7,426 nt of DNA from the NCBI GenBank assembly GCA_029864785.1, contig JAOTST010000069.1, positions 1 through 7,426 on the forward strand, read 5' to 3'. Positions 1 to 6,671 of the stretch are shown piece by piece. Every line of letters begins with the position of its first letter. The first letter of the stretch is position 1. The notes under the pieces are model-generated. The model ran no database searches. It saw only the letters and a list, made by a program, of their open reading frames with translations, and was not told where the DNA came from. A program made the translations under genes and the position numbers. The DNA comes from Chromatiales bacterium. Lineage in GTDB: Bacteria > Pseudomonadota > Gammaproteobacteria > Thiohalomonadales > Thiohalomonadaceae.

Positions 1-1071
1 GTCTATTCGGCATCAGCGACCGCAGCAGCAGAGTTCCCAGACCTTGATGTCTCGATTCGTGGTGCCGTTTCAATCGCCCGTCGCCTGCAAGATCCGCTCG
101 CCGAGCTGGTAAAGATCGACCCCAAATCAATCGGTGTTGGGCAGTATCAGCACGATGTGAGTCAGTTCCAGCTCGCACGTAACCTCGATACCGTCGTAGA
201 GGATTGTGTGAATGGGGTGGGTGTTGAGGTCAACACCGCATCCAGTGCCCTGCTGCGTCGTGTTGCCGGCCTTAACCAGACCATTGCCGATAATATTGTT
301 GAATTTAGAAACCAGAACGGTCCCTTCAAAGCACGTAAAACGCTGATGAAGGTCGCCCGACTTGGCGAGAAGAGTTTTGAACAGGCGGCAGGCTTTCTAC
401 GCATCCATAATGCGGTCAATCCACTTGATGCCTCAGGTGTCCATCCCGAAACCTACGGTGTAGTGCAGAAGATTGTTGATAGTAACCAGGTTGATATCGA
501 CACCCTTATCGGTAATAGCGCCCTACTTAAAACGGTTAATCCTGCCGATTATGTGGATGAGCAATTCGGACTTCCTACCATTACCGATATCGTCGCTGAA
601 CTCGATAAGCCGGGCCGGGATCCACGCCCCGCATTCAAGACCGCCCAGTTTAAGGAGGGTATTGAAAAGCTATCTGACCTAAACGATGGGATGATTCTTG
701 AGGGAACAGTCACCAATGTGACCAACTTCGGTGCCTTTGTCGATATTGGCGTACACCAGGATGGTCTGGTGCATATCTCAGCGCTGGCAAATAAGTTTGT
801 TAAAGATCCACACGAGGTGGTTAAGGCGGGCGATATCGTCAAGGTGAAGGTGCTGGAGGTTGATCAAAAGAGAAAGCGGATCGCCCTCACCATGCGTCTG
901 GATGATGCCATTACTCCCCAAACCCCACAGGCGAGTGGCACGAACCGGGAAAATAGCCCTGCTAAAAATCCACGGACCAAAAAACAGTCTCCACAACGAG
1001 AAAACCGATCCCAACAACAAGATACCGGGGCGCTAGCTGCCGCGTTTGCACGGGCAAAGAACCGATCTTAA
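1..1071 (+). CDS. tex: Tex transcription accessory protein, C-terminal part (5' end outside window)
   Basis: The frame is open from the first base, so this is the last 356 residues of a protein that is about 770-790 residues in the family. The start lies outside the window, and the GTG at 157 is an internal valine. Fragment residues 1-55 match the end of the YqgF/RNase H-like domain ([35 protein letters not shown]). Residues about 60-137 form the helix-hairpin-helix region ([24 protein letters not shown]). Residues about 230-300 are an S1 RNA-binding domain ([26 protein letters not shown], ending IALTMRL). The last 55 residues are a polar, Gln/Asn/Arg-rich, probably disordered tail. Tex is a cytoplasmic nucleic-acid-binding protein linked to transcription and RNA metabolism in several bacteria; its exact role is still debated. 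I see no convincing intrinsic terminator after the stop. Confidence 0.95.
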   Translation, partial: VYSASATAAAEFPDLDVSIRGAVSIARRLQDPLAELVKIDPKSIGVGQYQHDVSQFQLARNLDTVVEDCVNGVGVEVNTASSALLRRVAGLNQTIADNIVEFRNQNGPFKARKTLMKVARLGEKSFEQAAGFLRIHNAVNPLDASGVHPETYGVVQKIVDSNQVDIDTLIGNSALLKTVNPADYVDEQFGLPTITDIVAELDKPGRDPRPAFKTAQFKEGIEKLSDLNDGMILEGTVTNVTNFGAFVDIGVHQDGLVHISALANKFVKDPHEVVKAGDIVKVKVLEVDQKRKRIALTMRLDDAITPQTPQASGTNRENSPAKNPRTKKQSPQRENRSQQQDTGALAAAFARAKNRS

Positions 1072-1106
1072 TATTCTTGAGCTCTCATTTAAAAATATCG
1101 CTAAAA

Positions 1107-1114
1107 GCGTACGC
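1107..1114. repeat. 8-bp perfect palindrome downstream of tex
   Basis: GCGTACGC lies 36 bp after the tex stop, just beyond a small CGCT-AAA-AGCG hairpin with a 4-bp stem. No T-run follows, so it is not a terminator. It could be a protein-binding site or chance. Confidence 0.3.
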
Positions 1115-1179
1115 CTCTCAGACTATTCTGGATTTGTTGCCTGTTTGGTGTAAGGTAGCGTCAAAATAATTAAAAATCA

Positions 1180-1219
1180 GAGAGTCGCTGCTGATCCTTT
1201 AACGAAGCGGACTTCTCTC
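1180..1219 (+). repeat. Imperfect hairpin in the leader of the double-receiver gene
   Basis: GAGAG (1180-1184) pairs with CTCTC (1215-1219), and TCGCT (1185-1189) pairs with AGCGG (1206-1210) with one G-T wobble. A 4-base bulge (1211-1214) sits on the 3' side and the loop is 16 bases. It ends 24 bp before the start codon of the response regulator and has no T-run. A role as a leader structure is inference. Confidence 0.3.
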
Positions 1220-1243
1220 ACCACTTAGGGAATAGAGATAACC

Positions 1244-2269
1244 ATGTCTAAAATTGGTTCAACGCTTAGTCGATTGTTTAGCCGCAATAGTGATAGCGAT
1301 AAAATTTTTAGAAAGGAACGTCGCAAAAATTACCGCAATACTCCAGATGACGGAACCCAGATCCTGATCATCGATGACTCAAAGACCGCTCAACAGCTAT
1401 TGAAAAAGATGTTTACTCAAGCGGGCTATGACGTACTACAGGGTTTTGATGGGGAATCAGGAATTGCCCTTGCCCAACAGCACAAGCCGGCGCTTATTAT
1501 TATGGATGTTGTGATGCCGGGCATTAGTGGATTTCAGGCCACACGAATGATCCGAAAAGACCCTGAAATTGCCGATATCCCAATTATTATTACCAGTGGC
1601 AGCAGAGATGCGAGTGACCAATTTTGGCTCTCTAAAATTGGAGCTGATCACTATCTAACCAAACCATTCACGCGCGGCGATCTCTTTTTAATTCTCGATA
1701 AGGTTCTCTACTCGGAGGTTCTGGTAAAGGATTGGAGTAAGAACGAGATGCTCAATGAAGTGGTTGAGCCCGATCAATCTTATGCAGAGATAAATCTCCA
1801 TATCGGACACGAAATGGAGATATTGATTATCGATGACTCCAAAACCGTTCAATATCTGATGAAAAAGATGCTGATGCAAAGAGGCTATGATGTTCTGCAA
1901 GCCTATGATGGAAAGTCAGGCATTATTCTCGCCAAAAAGCATAAGCCCTCTCTCATCATCATGGATGTTATGATGCCCGGCATGAATGGATTTCAGGCGA
2001 CCCGCTTCATTCGAAATGATGCGGATATTGCCGATATTCCGATTGTTATTATCAGTGGAAACAAGCAGGCCAGTGAGAAGTTCTGGGCTGCAAAATTGGG
2101 GGCTAGCCACTATATGGCCAAGCCATTTACCCGAAGCGACCTATTTAAAACCCTTGATAAAACACTCCATGTGGAGTCGGTTACCACTACGCCCGCTAAT
2201 GGCATTGTTATCAATACCGTTGTTGAACCTGATCCCTCTTATACTGAAGAGAAACTGGATATTGATTAA
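1244..2269 (+). CDS. Tandem two-receiver response regulator without output domain
   Basis: A 341-residue protein with two CheY-like receiver (REC) domains. After a basic N-terminal tail (1-37), REC1 spans about 39-155 with acidic pair D44/D45, phosphoacceptor D88, switch Ser118 and Lys140 (TKPF). REC2 spans about 192-308 with D197/D198, D241, Ser271 and Lys293 (AKPF). Both sets of phosphorylation residues are intact. The GFQATR and KPFTR motifs resemble the PilG/PilH family of twitching and chemotaxis regulators. The two halves align at a constant offset of 153 residues, including a VVEPDxSY motif after each domain. By hand count 79 of 118 REC positions are identical. There is no DNA-binding, GGDEF or other output domain, and no histidine kinase in the window, so it probably acts by protein-protein contact or as a phosphate sink. 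The ATG at 1244 has only a modest ribosome binding site (AGGG, GAGATA upstream). Pathway and partner are unknown. Confidence 0.88.
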   Translation: MSKIGSTLSRLFSRNSDSDKIFRKERRKNYRNTPDDGTQILIIDDSKTAQQLLKKMFTQAGYDVLQGFDGESGIALAQQHKPALIIMDVVMPGISGFQATRMIRKDPEIADIPIIITSGSRDASDQFWLSKIGADHYLTKPFTRGDLFLILDKVLYSEVLVKDWSKNEMLNEVVEPDQSYAEINLHIGHEMEILIIDDSKTVQYLMKKMLMQRGYDVLQAYDGKSGIILAKKHKPSLIIMDVMMPGMNGFQATRFIRNDADIADIPIVIISGNKQASEKFWAAKLGASHYMAKPFTRSDLFKTLDKTLHVESVTTTPANGIVINTVVEPDPSYTEEKLDID

Positions 2270-2277
2270 CTTAAAAA

Positions 2278-3243
2278 TTATGAGTCTCTGATCATTTGAG
2301 TCATTGGCTCAAGATCTCGCTCTTTTTTCACCCGTTCAAAAAGCTCTTTCGCCCTCTCTTTAACATCCCCAACTTCATCAGCGCCCTTTGTTAATAGCCT
2401 AACCCACTGCTTGAGCCGAGAAGCTGCACCACGCTGATTATCAACATGCACCATCAACTCTGAAAATTGGAGTAGTAGTGCCCGAAGCCCAATCCATTGA
2501 ATACTAGTTACGGCCTCTCCGGCTCTATGCTGACGAATTTGAGAGGCTAGATAGGGATGGCGCACAGCCGCACGTCCAATCATAAAATGACTACAACCGC
2601 TAATTAATTCGCATTTTTGAAAGCTTCTCAGATCAGCAATATCGCCATTCGCCACAACGGGGATATCAATCGCCTCACGAATTTCTGCTAACCACTCCCA
2701 ACGTGCTGCGGCTTTATAGCGATCAGCCCGGGTACGAGCATGAACCGTGAGCATATTGGCTCCAGCCGCCTCGATACTTTTTACGATATCAATCGTATTT
2801 GCGGTATCGTCATAGCCAAGACGCATTTTAACCGTGACTGGAATCTCACGGGAAACTGTCTGCCGAAGGGCAGAAACAATCTGATAGATCCGCTCAGGCT
2901 CATTCAGTAATATCGCCCCTGCGCCACCACGATTAACCGTTGGTGATGGACACCCAAAATTCAAATCGACTCCAGGGGCACCTAGCTCCACTGCACGGGC
3001 ACCATTATCAGCAACCACCGATGGATGACTCCCCATCAACTGTATATAGACCGGGGTTCCCGATGCCGTACGCCCACCACTGTTCAACTCCGGTACGCTG
3101 CGGTAGAAAACCCTGGAGGGCAGTAACCTATCCGTCACGCGAATAAATTCACTCACACACCAGTCATAACCCCCGATGCTGGTCAGTATTTGACGAAGGT
3201 AAAAATCGACCAATCCTTCCATTGGTGCAAGTATGAGCTTCAT
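2278..3243 (-). CDS. dusC: tRNA-dihydrouridine(16) synthase DusC
   Basis: A 321-residue FMN enzyme that reduces uridine to dihydrouridine in the tRNA D-loop with NADPH; the E. coli DusC family acts on U16. The TIM-barrel hallmarks are all present: APMEG near the N-terminus (M8), Q68 in YIQLMG, the catalytic Cys98 in NFGCPSPTVN (the same number as in E. coli), Lys139 in VKMRLG, His168 in VHART, the flavin-binding ANGD (198-201) and IGRAA (222-226). A helical C-terminal domain follows from about residue 240. The length is close to E. coli DusC (315). The RVTDRLLP segment and the whole N-terminal region fit DusC better than DusA or DusB. The start ATG is 5 bp after the acyP stop, so the two genes are very likely co-transcribed and coupled; the ribosome binding site is weak. 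It converges on the double-receiver gene with 8 bp between stop codons and no separate terminator. Confidence 0.93.
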   Translation of the reverse strand: MKLILAPMEGLVDFYLRQILTSIGGYDWCVSEFIRVTDRLLPSRVFYRSVPELNSGGRTASGTPVYIQLMGSHPSVVADNGARAVELGAPGVDLNFGCPSPTVNRGGAGAILLNEPERIYQIVSALRQTVSREIPVTVKMRLGYDDTANTIDIVKSIEAAGANMLTVHARTRADRYKAAARWEWLAEIREAIDIPVVANGDIADLRSFQKCELISGCSHFMIGRAAVRHPYLASQIRQHRAGEAVTSIQWIGLRALLLQFSELMVHVDNQRGAASRLKQWVRLLTKGADEVGDVKERAKELFERVKKERDLEPMTQMIRDS

Positions 3244-3248
3244 AGTAA

Positions 3249-3518
3249 TTAGTGAATCACTTCAAAGGTTTGATAGGAGGGAGTATCTGATAGATATTCC
3301 ACACGAACATCTCTTACCTCAGCCATGAGCGGCCCCTTATTTGCCCATAAAATCAGCTGTTCTATCGGCCTATCATCACCCTCTGCAATAACTTCAACCG
3401 CACCATTGGCAAGATTTTTTACACGCCCCAAAAGTCCCAACCGCAAAGCCTCTGCACGGGTACTTGCCCGAAACCACACCCCTTGCACACGTCCTGTTAC
3501 TATTAATCTAACAACCAT
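3249..3518 (-). CDS. acyP: Acylphosphatase
   Basis: An 89-residue small soluble enzyme that hydrolyses carboxyl-phosphate bonds such as acetyl phosphate or carbamoyl phosphate. The family signature is clear: VTGRVQGVWFR gives the phosphate-binding loop with catalytic Arg17, and GRVKNLANGAVEV gives the catalytic Asn35, followed by AEGD. The length is typical of the family. I chose the ATG at 3518 over the in-frame TTG 36 bases upstream. It gives a normal-length N-terminus (MVVRLIVTGRVQG), and GGTGAT, complementary to the 16S rRNA 3' end, lies 9 bases before it. It is the first gene of a two-gene minus-strand unit with dusC and is divergent from the methyltransferase-like gene, sharing a 90-bp AT-rich promoter region. 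Its physiological substrate in bacteria is unsettled. Confidence 0.93.
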   Translation of the reverse strand: MVVRLIVTGRVQGVWFRASTRAEALRLGLLGRVKNLANGAVEVIAEGDDRPIEQLILWANKGPLMAEVRDVRVEYLSDTPSYQTFEVIH

Positions 3519-3527
3519 ACCTTTAAT

Positions 3528-3533
3528 ATCACC
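3528..3533 (-). promoter_or_regulatory. Ribosome binding site that sets the acyP start
   Basis: Read on the minus strand, GGTGAT matches part of the extended Shine-Dalgarno consensus AAGGAGGTGATC and lies 9 bases before the ATG at 3518. An AAAGG also occurs but only one base from the ATG, too close to work. This supports the ATG rather than the upstream TTG at 3554. Confidence 0.5.
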
Positions 3534-3608
3534 ATTTACTTGAACCAATATCAAAAATGATTCAAATAGAGTTAAACTTCAACAAATCTAATTATCGTCG
3601 TTACAAAC

Positions 3609-4256
3609 ATGCATGACTACACACAAATTACCGTTATCGTCGCACTCTGGTGTGGATTTTTTGCCCTTCACTCCCTTACAGCATCACTCACTTTAAAACA
3701 TTGGGTCGCCAACCACTATGCCGGCATAATGCCTGCTTACAGGTTGATATTTAACGGGCTATCCACGCTGTTATTAATTCCGCTACTTTTGTTAAGTTAT
3801 AGCTGGCGCAGTGAACCATTATGGCAGTGGAATCCGCCGCTTTTCTGGATAACCTCACTAATATCGGCCATCACCGTTATCGCCTTTATCATATCGATAA
3901 GGTATTACGATATGTCGGAATTTTTCGGTACCCGACAGTGGCGCAAGAAAGTGGATGCCGTTGAAGATCAGGAAAATTTTGTTATTGGAGACTTTCACCG
4001 CTATGTGCGTCACCCTTGGTATAGTATGGGAATTATATTGATCTGGTGTCGAGAACTCGACCTCATAATGCTAACCAATGCCATAATGATTACGCTCTAT
4101 TTTATTATTGGATCACGTCTAGAAGAGAGAAAACTCGTTCAATATCACGGAAAAATATATCATCGCTATCAACAGAAAGTGCCCGGACTAATGCCTCGCC
4201 CCTGGAAGTTTCTGACCCGATTAGAAGCCGATGAGCTAATAAAGGAAAAAATGTGA
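3609..4256 (+). CDS. NnrU/isoprenylcysteine methyltransferase-like membrane protein
   Basis: A 215-residue integral membrane protein. Hydrophobic segments lie at about 7-25, 45-63 and 78-98, with a further membrane region at 139-166. The C-terminal half carries the signature of the membrane methyltransferase superfamily (ICMT, phospholipid methyltransferase, NnrU/MddA): RHPWY (134-138), then SRLEERKLV (169-177), then a GKxYxxYxxxVPxxxP pattern (181-196). These residues form the S-adenosylmethionine pocket in known members. FFALHSLTAS near the N-terminus recalls the NnrU/MddA branch. The substrate cannot be told from sequence; thiol, lipid or prenyl-cysteine are all possible. The ATG at 3609 fits the predicted first helix, but no clear Shine-Dalgarno precedes it. 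It is divergent from acyP. A 14-base near-repeat starts over its last codons. Confidence 0.8.
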   Translation: MHDYTQITVIVALWCGFFALHSLTASLTLKHWVANHYAGIMPAYRLIFNGLSTLLLIPLLLLSYSWRSEPLWQWNPPLFWITSLISAITVIAFIISIRYYDMSEFFGTRQWRKKVDAVEDQENFVIGDFHRYVRHPWYSMGIILIWCRELDLIMLTNAIMITLYFIIGSRLEERKLVQYHGKIYHRYQQKVPGLMPRPWKFLTRLEADELIKEKM

Positions 4257-4293
4257 ACTAGGTCCGTCCGTAACACCATAAAAATGTGACCTA
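4247..4293 (+). repeat. Pair of 14-base direct repeats over and after the methyltransferase stop
   Basis: AAAAATGTGAACTA (4247-4260) recurs as AAAAATGTGACCTA (4280-4293), one mismatch, 33 bp apart. The first copy contains the TGA stop of the methyltransferase-like gene. TAGGTC (4259-4264) and GACCTA (4288-4293) also form a 6-bp inverted repeat across a 23-base spacer. TGTGA resembles a half-site of CRP-type operators but neither copy has the matching TCACA arm. Confidence 0.4.
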
Positions 4294-4320
4294 TGTTTCA
4301 GAAATAACCTACAGCTTAGC

Positions 4321-4329
4321 TAGTATATA
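4321..4329 (+). promoter_or_regulatory. Possible -10 region for the 94-residue membrane protein
   Basis: TAGTATATA contains two overlapping -10-like hexamers (TAGTAT, TATATA) about 40 bp before the ATG at 4369. No good -35 hexamer is seen at 16-18 bp upstream (TCAGAA is the best placed), so this is weak. Confidence 0.25.
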
Positions 4330-4368
4330 ACCAACAGAGCAACTCATCTCTAAATAGAGGTACTGGTT

Positions 4369-4653
4369 ATGACTATATTACAGATAGAACAGATTCATAA
4401 GCGTGAGATCACATGGGAACGTGCCATCATCGCCCTCTTTCTACTATTTCAGACTAGTGCAACCACGCTAATTTATCTAAATGATTCACAAAGTGGATTT
4501 TTCATCTTCGCCCTTGTCACTACCTTTGTGAAATCGGTTGTTATTGCTGCAATTCTGGTCGAATTAATGCGCTTTGCTGATCGCCTGTTAAAAAAGCACT
4601 GGCTCTACGCTGCCCCAATGATGAACAAAAATATATCACTTGCTTCACATTAA
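4369..4653 (+). CDS. Small membrane protein with two helices, unknown function
   Basis: A 94-residue protein. A hydrophilic N-terminus (1-17, IEQIHKREITWER) is followed by membrane helix 1 at about 18-36, a short polar turn (YLNDSQSG), helix 2 at about 43-68, and a basic amphipathic C-terminus (RFADRLLKKHW). The start is well supported: GAGG at 4357-4360 lies 8 bases before the ATG. Two helices of this size, with a Lys early in helix 2 (FVKSVVIAAILVELMRF), resemble in general shape the small subunit-IV/NorF-like proteins of haem-copper oxidases and NO reductases. No diagnostic residue proves that, and I do not assign a function. It follows the methyltransferase-like gene by 112 bp, with repeats and a possible promoter between, so it may be a separate transcription unit. 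No terminator with a T-run follows it. Confidence 0.75.
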   Translation: MTILQIEQIHKREITWERAIIALFLLFQTSATTLIYLNDSQSGFFIFALVTTFVKSVVIAAILVELMRFADRLLKKHWLYAAPMMNKNISLASH

Positions 4654-4718
4654 ATAGCAAACGCTCTCTCACCTCCCAGTTAATCACCCATATGTAGAGA
4701 ATCTACGCTAAGGCTAAG

Positions 4719-4763
4719 GATAGTCTTGGCTATAGCAGAGCAGCAATAGATAGCCTCTCTATC
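4719..4763 (+). repeat. Two-part inverted repeat (11 paired bases)
   Basis: GATAG (4719-4723) pairs with CTATC (4759-4763), and GGCTAT (4728-4733) pairs with ATAGCC (4750-4755). An internal loop of 4 and 3 bases separates the two stems, and the terminal loop is 16 bases. There is no following T-run, so it is not a classic terminator. It might be an RNA structure or a protein-binding dyad. Confidence 0.4.
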
Positions 4764-4797
4764 AAATCGTTTTTAGCGGTTTAACCAACCTGAACCA

Positions 4798-4803
4798 TAT
4801 AAT
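4798..4803 (+). promoter_or_regulatory. Isolated perfect -10 hexamer TATAAT
   Basis: TATAAT matches the sigma-70 -10 consensus exactly but has no recognisable -35 hexamer at 15-19 bp and no TGn extension. If active it would give the antiporter mRNA a leader of about 260 bases, or drive a short transcript from the intergenic region. Confidence 0.25.
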
Positions 4804-4858
4804 AGTAACCGTATAGACAAGAGTTGAAATAGGTAAACATACTTACAACGATGTCTAC

Positions 4859-4882
4859 TTTATGGTTTTTTATACCCATAAA
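4859..4882. repeat. 7-bp perfect inverted repeat with 10-base loop
   Basis: TTTATGG (4859-4865) is complementary to CCATAAA (4876-4882). The loop is T-rich and the plus strand continues with A rather than T, so termination is unlikely in either direction. Confidence 0.35.
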
Positions 4883-4997
4883 AAAACTGCACTCTCCTTT
4901 TTTCAATAAGACAAATAATCTAAAAATACCATTCAATTCAAACGCATAGGGCTCTGGATATTTACGTATCTAGCTGTCGTATAAGCGTTTTTACCGA

Positions 4998-5026
4998 TAG
5001 AACAGTTTACGAAGCAGTGATACTCT
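4998..5026 (+). promoter_or_regulatory. Candidate promoter of the antiporter operon
   Basis: TGATACTCT (5018-5026) fits the extended -10 pattern TGnTAnnnT. With 17 bp spacing the -35 position is TAGAAC (4998-5003), three of six matches to TTGACA. It lies about 45 bp before the ATG at 5070. A second -10-like hexamer, TATAAG (4980-4985), lies upstream without a good -35. Confidence 0.3.
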
Positions 5027-5069
5027 TAGCCATAACTAAAGAGACAAATAATCTGGGAAGCAACGATTT

Positions 5070-6671
5070 ATGGACTTCGAGTGGATTGCCATCGCATTAG
5101 GAGATGTCGCCTGGATATCACTGGCTTTCATGCTAGGATTTCTCGCCAGGCTAATTAATCTCCCACCATTAGTTGGATTTTTAGCAACAGGGTTTCTTCT
5201 TAACTACTTAGGTATTGCTAGCGGAGAGATGCTTCAAAAACTTGCTGATCTAGGAATAACATTACTGTTATTTACGGTTGGTTTAAAACTAAATATTCGA
5301 GTTTTAATTAAGCCCCAAGTTTGGTCAGTTACGATACTTCATATCGCAACTGTTGTTGCAATATTTGGGGTTATAATCTTTGCCCTATCCCTTATGAAGG
5401 TCTCACTGTTTTCTGGTGTAGACTTAAAAACATCCCTCGTAATTGCCTTTGCATTAAGTTTCTCAAGTACCGTTTTCGTCATAAAATCACTTGAAGAAAA
5501 GGGCGAAATGAACTCAATGCATGGACGGATCGCTATCGGCATTCTAGTCATGCAAGATCTAGCTGCCGTTATTTTTTTAGCCGCATCTACAGGAAAGATT
5601 CCATCACCTTGGGCTCTACTTCTTTTTCTGCTGATCCCTGCTCGCCCATTTCTCCATTATTTGTTGAAAAAAACGGGTCATGGCGAATTGATGATTTTGT
5701 ATGGACTGGTTTTAGCTTTAGGGGGTGCAGAACTATTTGAACTAGGCGGAGTGAAAGATGATCTGGGCGCAATCATCATGGGGGTTTTAATTTCAACACA
5801 CCCAAAGTCAAAAGAGATGGCAAAATCGATGCTCGGATTTAAAGATCTGTTCCTTGTAGGTTTCTTTCTATCGATTGGTCTATCAGGAGAACTCTCATTC
5901 GAAGCATTAATTATTGGCCTCCTACTTGTACCTCTCATATTTTTAAAATCGGCACTGTTCTTTGCATTAATGACCCGCTTCAAGTTGCGATCACGCACAT
6001 CACTATTAGCCTCGATAAATCTCACAAACTATAGCGAATTTGGTCTCATAGTAGCCGCGATAGGTGTGGCCAATGGCTGGCTAGACGGAGCGTGGCTAGT
6101 CGTCATAGCAATCGCTCTATCCATCTCTTTTGTTGTTGCATCCCCAATAAATAGACTTGATGATCGAATTTATAATCGGTTTAAAAGTTTATGGATGAAA
6201 TTTCAGAAAAAAGAACGACTGCCAGACGATATCCTCCTAGATACACTGGGTGCAACCATTGCAATTTTCGGAATGGGTCGAGTAGGAAGCGGCGCATATG
6301 ATCGAATGCGTGAATTTCATGGCGATACGGTCGTCGGCATCGACTTTGATACGGAGTTGGTAAAAAATCATCAATCTAAAGGTCGAAACATTCTGCATGG
6401 AGACCCCAGTGATTCTGATTTTTGGGATAAAATAAAACAAGATAATAATATTGATCTCGTTATGTTGGCACTACCTAATATTCAATCAAATTTAGATGCG
6501 CTGGCTCAACTTCAGAAAATCTCATTCAAAGGACGCATAGCAGCAACAGCCCGATATCGAGATGAAGAGAAACAACTACAGCAATCAGGAGCTACCGCTG
6601 TATTTAACATCTACACCGAAGCAGGTACTGGATTCTCCGACCATGTTGAAGCTAATAATCCAATAAAATGA
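5070..6671 (+). CDS. Kef-type cation/proton antiporter (CPA2) with RCK domain
   Basis: A 533-residue protein in two parts. Residues about 5-365 are a multi-helix Na+/H+ exchanger-type membrane domain with CPA2/Kef hallmarks: PPLVGFLATGFLL (32-44), LLLFTVGLKL (65-74), FSSTVFVIKSLEEKGE (131-146), the buried MQD (161-163) equivalent to the Kef Gln-Asp pair, and NLTNYSEFGLI (317-327). Residues about 395-517 form an RCK/TrkA-N Rossmann domain: AIFGMGRVGSG (398-408) carries GxGxxG, and VVGID ends on Asp425, the usual nucleotide-contact residue. It lacks a TrkA-C domain and ends soon after the RCK fold, shorter than E. coli KefB or KefC (about 600-620). It probably exchanges K+ or Na+ for H+ at the inner membrane under nucleotide or ligand control; the ion is not provable here. 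GGGAAG at 5055-5060 lies 9 bases before the ATG. It is the first gene of an overlapping three-gene unit. Confidence 0.92.
   Translation: MDFEWIAIALGDVAWISLAFMLGFLARLINLPPLVGFLATGFLLNYLGIASGEMLQKLADLGITLLLFTVGLKLNIRVLIKPQVWSVTILHIATVVAIFGVIIFALSLMKVSLFSGVDLKTSLVIAFALSFSSTVFVIKSLEEKGEMNSMHGRIAIGILVMQDLAAVIFLAASTGKIPSPWALLLFLLIPARPFLHYLLKKTGHGELMILYGLVLALGGAELFELGGVKDDLGAIIMGVLISTHPKSKEMAKSMLGFKDLFLVGFFLSIGLSGELSFEALIIGLLLVPLIFLKSALFFALMTRFKLRSRTSLLASINLTNYSEFGLIVAAIGVANGWLDGAWLVVIAIALSISFVVASPINRLDDRIYNRFKSLWMKFQKKERLPDDILLDTLGATIAIFGMGRVGSGAYDRMREFHGDTVVGIDFDTELVKNHQSKGRNILHGDPSDSDFWDKIKQDNNIDLVMLALPNIQSNLDALAQLQKISFKGRIAATARYRDEEKQLQQSGATAVFNIYTEAGTGFSDHVEANNPIK

Larger units (their letters stand above)
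4654..5069. other. 416-bp intergenic region with several inverted and direct repeats
   Basis: I see no convincing gene here. From left to right it holds a GTAGA/TCTAC hairpin (4694-4706), a longer two-part hairpin (4719-4763), a GGTTTAACC palindrome (4778-4786), a perfect TATAAT (4798-4803), a TTTATGG/CCATAAA hairpin (4859-4882), two copies of AGACAAATAATCT (4909-4921 and 5042-5054) and an extended -10-like site (5018-5026). A 32-codon open frame (4851-4949) lacks a good ribosome binding site. The region is long for a spacer between same-strand genes, so a small RNA or a long regulated leader of the antiporter gene is possible. Confidence 0.6.

Noticed and set aside
549..842. Antisense open frame within tex (97 codons), and similar antisense frames at 5678-6025 and 162-419
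   Set aside because: They mirror strongly conserved protein genes on the other strand, and their translations show no family features.
157..1071. A separate gene starting at GTG 157
   Set aside because: The frame is open without a stop back to base 1 and the upstream residues match Tex, so 157 is an internal valine codon.
1130..1140. Sigma-54-like promoter (GG...GC) before the double-receiver gene
   Set aside because: The spacing between GG and GC is 7 bases instead of the required 10.
3519..3554. Longer acylphosphatase starting at TTG 3554
   Set aside because: The extra 12 residues are outside the family fold, and the ATG at 3518 has a well-placed GGTGAT.
4859..4882. Hairpin read as a terminator for the 94-residue gene
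   Set aside because: The plus strand after the stem is A-rich, not T-rich, and the minus strand lacks a T-run after the stem.
4851..4949. 32-residue ORF in the intergenic region
   Set aside because: It has no good Shine-Dalgarno, overlaps a hairpin and one copy of a direct repeat, and its lysine/phenylalanine-rich translation looks like AT-rich noise.
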